In this document: positions 59,799-64,000 of the stretch, in pieces
Numbering within the stretch: position 1 is the stretch's first letter
How the letters are laid out: each line of letters starts with the position of its first letter
DNA from: Chondrosia reniformis
Taxonomy: Eukaryota > Porifera > Demospongiae > Chondrillida > Chondrillidae
NCBI GenBank assembly: GCA_947172415.1
Contig: OX359200.1
Span: 7,262,001-7,326,000 of the forward strand
Direction: 5' to 3'
Length of the DNA: 64,000 nucleotides
The notes under the pieces: model-generated
Seen by the model: the letters and a program-made list of their open reading frames with translations, nothing else
Told to the model about the DNA's origin: nothing
Databases searched by the model: none
Translations under genes and position numbers: made by a program

Positions 59799-62700
59799 TC
59801 AGTTGCTAAGGTAACGGAGCAGCTTGTCGTCTGTCGCCTGAAGAACCTAAAGTGTATACAGTACAACACTAGCATATATGAAACCATGCATATGAATCAA
59901 TACAAATACAGCTACTGAAGACAGTAAATATGTTATTAGCTAATCAGCATATACAATAGAATCTCACAAGATGTGCTAAAGAACAAGACGAACTCTTTCA
60001 ATGGAGTCTCATTAATTCTCAAACTCAAACTCAAATACGTATTACAGTAGATAACAACATTCTCAAGATTCTATACTCTATATCCTTAATATATGCACAT
60101 TAACAATTTAAATATTATGGCTACTTCAAACATATTAATAAGCTCTAATGCATTCCATAGTATAACTACATAAATAGATAGTCATATTCATTTTACAAAC
60201 ACTACACACGTATGTATGTAGGTACATCGCTGATCTCTGAAAGAGATTATTAGCTCATTAGCCTAAAAGTTGCCTTTTGTAAACTAACTTTTCTAAATCC
60301 AGCCAAAGCAGACAATACGTTGCCATGACAACTTCCATTTGCTTCTCCATCGCTTCTGTTAACTATGCTGGATGATGTAGAAATCTCTGGTAACTTAACT
60401 GAGCTTTTTGTTAATGGAGGAGATGCGCTCACATGCTCCGCAATTTGCTGAAACGTTGTAATAGATGGTAACTCAGTTAAAGGAGAGGTGGGGACGGGAT
60501 GAGGAGAGGAGGGAATGGGATGAGGAGAGGAGGGAATGGGATGAGGAGAGGAGGGGACGGGATGAGGAGAGGAGGGAATGGGATGGGGAGAGGAGGGAAC
60601 GGGATGAGGAGAGGAGGGGACGGGATGGGGAGAGGCTGGCATTGTTCCCTTGTTTCTGAGGGCGGGTACAGGTGGAGAGACCATGCCCCTCCTGACATCA
60701 TAGGTGTGAGTGCTGACAGCAGGAGGAGAGCACTGTTTGCTACCAGCTGGTACCAGAGGAGGAGAGGTAACAGTCTGTCTCTGATGTCCTTCAGTTGAAC
60801 TGGTGGCTACGAGTGGGCGCTCCATTAACTGTCTCTTTTGAACAGCTGGAACAGGTGGAGAGCTAGAACGATGTGAGATTACAGTGGACGTGCTCTGAGA
60901 AGTGCTGTAATTGTCTCCTTTTCTTTGTACTTTAATTTCTCCTTTTTCACTCTTCAAATTTCCCCTTTTACCAGTTGACCTCTTGACCTTTTCAGTCCTA
61001 CCAGAAGCACCTTCTTTGACTGTCACTCCAAGAGCCCCACTCCTTCTGTGGTGTGATGCCTTCAGAGAACTACCAGTATCTCTGTCCTTGCCAGTTGTTG
61101 TGTCTCTCTTTTGACCCGTCTTGTTGGAGCTCTTCTTGATCCCTCTGGCCGGCAGTGAGGGGCTGTTGGCTGCCTTGGGCTCCTCGGGGCAGAGGAGGAG
61201 GGAGGGACTCCTCAAGTCACATCGAAAGGACTCATCTCTGCTACTGCACAACAGATCTGAGCACACAAAAGTGTCGTCAGTTTAGTATAAACATTTATAC
61301 AAAAGTATGACATACGTAGTACAATAATTTATACAGTATGGCACAGTACTGTAATTTATATGATAGCAATGCTGCATGGCATTATACTGTAGCAATAACT
61401 ACATAAGGATGTAGTAAATGGTTGGAAATGCTATTACTCACTTTGATCCTCCATTTTAGGTTTTGGAGTGAGGTGTGGTTGCGGAGGGGAGGGGGCGTGG
61501 CCAACAACAGATTGTGTACAAGTAGTTTCAAATGGTTGGCTTTGATCTCCTTCGCTTCCTCTATCTCTCTCTTGGAACTACAGGAGAATGTAGAAGAAAA
61601 GGATTATTGTAGAGCACATATCTGATAGGAGAATCAAAGGCAGCACATGTAACAACACTGGCTCACCTTCAATGAAGCTCTCTCTGACTCAATAATCCTC
61701 TGTTGCAGTGCAGCGTGTCTCTTGGCAGCATCCTCCTAATCAGTATACAGTACAGTACAATACAGTATACAGTTAGCAGATTATGTATATAAACTTACGT
61801 ACGTAGATGTGTGTGTGATGTAAGTGTTTCAAATTACCTTTTTCTGCAAAGCTTTCTCTTGCTCTTTCTGGAACTCCATTTGGGCTTGAGCTTGATAGCG
61901 TGCCAAGTGTTCTGCCTCCCTCTTCTCCTCCAGCTCTAGCCTCTCGGCTTCTTCATGCTTCAACCTCTCCTTCTCCTCAATCTGCAATCTCAGCATTCTC
62001 TAGAAACACAATAGTAAGTACTAGTGAAAATACTCTTGGACAACACATGTACATCCACACCACCACACCACATATATCTACATATGTATCTACATATCTA
62101 CGTATATCACTAGCTGACAATAGGTGTACAAAGCTACAGGTACGTATCTATACAGATGTAACTGGTTCCTTGTTCCAGTACCTTGTGTTCTTCCTCTTTT
62201 CTCCTTTTCTCCTCCTTCTCCCTTAAAACAAACTCATTTATAAAAGGACCTCCACCTCTCCTGTAGCTGGATGGACTAACACCAGCTTGACCTTCTGGGG
62301 AGGCATGGCTCCCTCCATAAGTGTGACTTGGGGAGGTGTGGCTCCCGCCATAAGTGTGACTTGGGGAGGTGTGGCTCCCGCCATAAGTGTGACTTGGGGA
62401 GGCGTGGCTCCCGCCATAGGTGTGACTTGGGGAGGCGTGTCTGGGCTCACTCTGAGATGGCACTTCCAAGTAGGAGGCCTCTTGATTAGCCTGCTGTGGG
62501 GTGTGTCCATCAAATTGAGGGGCGTGGTAGCTCTTGTAGCTGGAACCTGGGCCACCAGTTATAGGAACTTTGTTTGTACTCACAAAGTGTCCCCCACTCT
62601 CAGTCTGAGGAGTCTGCATACATACATACATACGTACATACATACGTACATGCGGTGACATGCAGTGACATGCAGTGAGGGGACACTGCCCTACCTTGTC

Positions 62701-63888
62701 AGTTGTGTGTAGTTGATTGGAATTGGCAGATTTTTTATTATCAATTTGCTGTTCTGCAGAGACAAACAATTTCACTCTATATATATACGTATCTCTTTAT
62801 TGTGAGTTGCTTAAAGATGTCTACAGCACATGTACAGTGAGAGTCATGTGGTAACTAACGAAGCTCATTCAGCCACTTTCTTCTCTCCTCCAGCTTCTTC
62901 TCTTTTTCGCTGGCATCATCTCCTCCATGCTACGTACATGTACAAGTATATTCACACACTCACTCACACAAGCCTCACAGGAAGTCATTAGTGAGATCAA
63001 ACACGTACGTACTTGGAAAGTGATGGAACACCTCATAGCTGATGGGAGCTGCAGGTGAGACGACCTAGTCCCTACTCTCTCCTCCACAGCTGCACCGTCA
63101 GGATGCAGACATGGGGAGCACTGATTTTCATCACGAGACCTCACTGGGGAGCAAGACTTTCGTATCGAAGAAAGTCCATTTGACTGTATGTATGAAAATG
63201 GTGTATTACGTAGATGATCCACATGCACATTTATTCCATATACTGACATACGAGGGTATTCACTTACTCTTCTGTGATAGTCAGTTTGCAGTCTTCCAGA
63301 GTCACTTCTCAAAGGAGCACCTCCCCCGGGTCTGCCCCACGGGTAGTATTCTTCTGTCTTGTCCCCCACTTTATCAGCATGCCTTGCAGCTGGATTAGAG
63401 GAGGGCTGGGAGGAGGAGGGGTGGTGGGAGGGGGGCTGGTGGGAGGAGGGTTTTTCCCTCAGTCCAGGGATTTCCCCAGGTTCATATTCGATACTGAAGC
63501 CTTCAACAGGTTGTCGTTGTGGTGGATCTGACACAGCCAGGTCTGCAGTAGCTAGCCCTTCCGTCCGAACATGAGGTCGCTGAAAAGCCGACTGGTTCAC
63601 ACTAAGAAGCTCATCCAAGTACTTTTTGCTAATAACTACGGTATCTGAAACACTTGCATCTTTACTTGGAACAGGTTTGGTTTTGAGCGACGTTGACTGG
63701 CTTCTCCTCTGAGCGGTGACTGATGCCTTCGACTTTGCCAGTGCAACCTTTTCGACGCCATTTTCACGTTTCCCAAGTTGTTTCTGTTTGATAGATCTCT
63801 TGTTCTTTGCAATAAAGTTTTCGCCTTTATTCCTGCTCCTCAGGGGCTCGGATCTCCTAAGAGAACCCCCTATCAAAACTCCGTTCAT
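59799..63888 (-). CDS. CCDC66: CCDC66-like coiled-coil protein (10 exons, about 911 aa)
   Basis: Exons: 63268-63888, 63013-63183, 62860-62929, 62695-62753, 62182-62613, 61838-61999, 61667-61735, 61442-61577, 60289-61256, 59799-59846; all in phase. The protein has a basic disordered N-terminus, a YYPWGRPGGGAPL motif, a short KLEERRKWLNEL helix like the WLEELNKQ motif of CCDC66, a repeat-rich linker, then a charged coiled coil running from FVLREKEEKRRKEEEHK through MLRLQIEEKERLKHEEAERL to HAALQQRIIESERASLK. A Ser/Pro/Lys-rich tail follows. CCDC66 is a microtubule-binding centriolar-satellite/ciliary protein. The related CSPP1 family shares similar features, so the orthology call is moderate while the gene itself is clear. 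Without the last splice the frame would instead end at 60250-60252. Confidence 0.75.
60478..60645 (-). repeat. 21-bp coding repeat in the CCDC66-like gene
   Basis: About eight copies encoding the seven-residue unit SSPHPVP or SSPHPIP in the C-terminal disordered region. Confidence 0.95.
62296..62445 (-). repeat. 33-bp coding repeat in the CCDC66-like gene
   Basis: About five copies of an eleven-residue unit, SPSHTYGGSHA, just before the coiled coil. Confidence 0.95.
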
Positions 63889-63948
63889 TTTGTCAATCAA
63901 CTAAATTCATTATATTCGTTGCCATGGAACAGGCAAATAAAGATGGCG
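63889..63948. promoter_or_regulatory. Compact bidirectional promoter with YY1-like motif
   Basis: The CCDC66-like start codon (63888, minus) and the first plus-strand ATG in good context (63924, gccATGG) are only 35 bp apart. A YY1-type AAGATGGCG lies at 63940-63948. Divergent transcription is the simplest reading. Confidence 0.5.
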
Positions 63949-64000
63949 TCGATTGCTTTGGTCACAAACTCCGTATACTCAATGACCTTTGACCTGCTGG
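63943..64000 (+). CDS. Start of a divergent gene (partial, uncertain)
   Basis: From the ATG at 63943 the frame is open to the window end and reads MASIALVTNSVYSMTFDLL. A competing ATG at 63924, in a better initiation context, opens MEQANKDGVDCFGHKLR and so on but meets a TGA before the window ends. That frame could be an upstream ORF or could be spliced. Too short to identify. Confidence 0.35.
   Translation, partial: MASIALVTNSVYSMTFDLL

Noticed and set aside
1-64000. tRNA, rRNA or other structured RNA genes
   Set aside because: No cloverleaf with A/B boxes or rRNA-like stretch was noticed by eye. A covariance-model scan would be needed to exclude small ones.

Overview
This is a eukaryotic window from an early-branching animal, most likely a demosponge. 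The genome is AT-rich, the genes have many exons, and most introns are 60-500 bp with GT-AG ends. Most of the genes have clear animal orthologues. The species call is inferred from gene content and architecture, not proven. No prokaryotic or viral gene was found. Exons of the conserved genes were rebuilt by hand: each junction has GT/AG ends, the reading phase was checked across each junction, and the predicted residues fit the family.

Layout: (1) 1-17205, minus strand: DPH2 (diphthamide biosynthesis), 13 exons visible, with the last exon(s) probably beyond the left edge. Its two large introns hold several minisatellites, including an approximately 129-copy 29-bp array (8996-12748). One of them also holds a complete intronless DNase I-like endonuclease/exonuclease/phosphatase gene on the opposite strand (13726-14883). 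(2) 17311-30055: a 12.7-kb array of a nucleosome-sized 170-bp satellite, interrupted by three near-identical 1.09-kb unique blocks that form a higher-order repeat. The array starts about 105 bp upstream of the DPH2 start codon. (3) 30056-30530, minus: a decayed non-LTR retrotransposon reverse-transcriptase C-terminus fused to the end of the satellite. (4) 31747-32548, plus: a three-exon gene for an unrecognised secreted cysteine-rich 208-aa protein, with a TATA box. (5) 34585-39420, plus: MYLIP/IDOL, a FERM-RING E3 ubiquitin ligase. (6) 39971-46034, minus: USP10, a deubiquitinase with recognisable FGDF (G3BP-binding) and PAM2 (PABP-binding) motifs. (7) 46646-59318, minus: FHOD-family formin, 26 exons. 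(8) 59799-63888, minus: a CCDC66-like coiled-coil (centrosome/cilium) protein. (9) from about 63924/63943, plus: the first bases of a divergent gene that shares a very short bidirectional promoter with the CCDC66-like gene.

The genes are not an operon or a single pathway. MYLIP and USP10 are convergent neighbours in the ubiquitin system (a ligase and a deubiquitinase). FHOD and CCDC66 are cytoskeletal.

The outstanding general feature is the density of tandem repeats. Repeats inside exons (18, 21, 27, 30, 33 bp) all have periods divisible by three and extend disordered protein regions. Intronic and intergenic ones have mixed periods (10, 21, 22, 24, 25, 26, 29, 31, 57, 170 bp). The most unusual region is the satellite/block array with its diverged relics on both sides, including inverted copies in a DPH2 intron.
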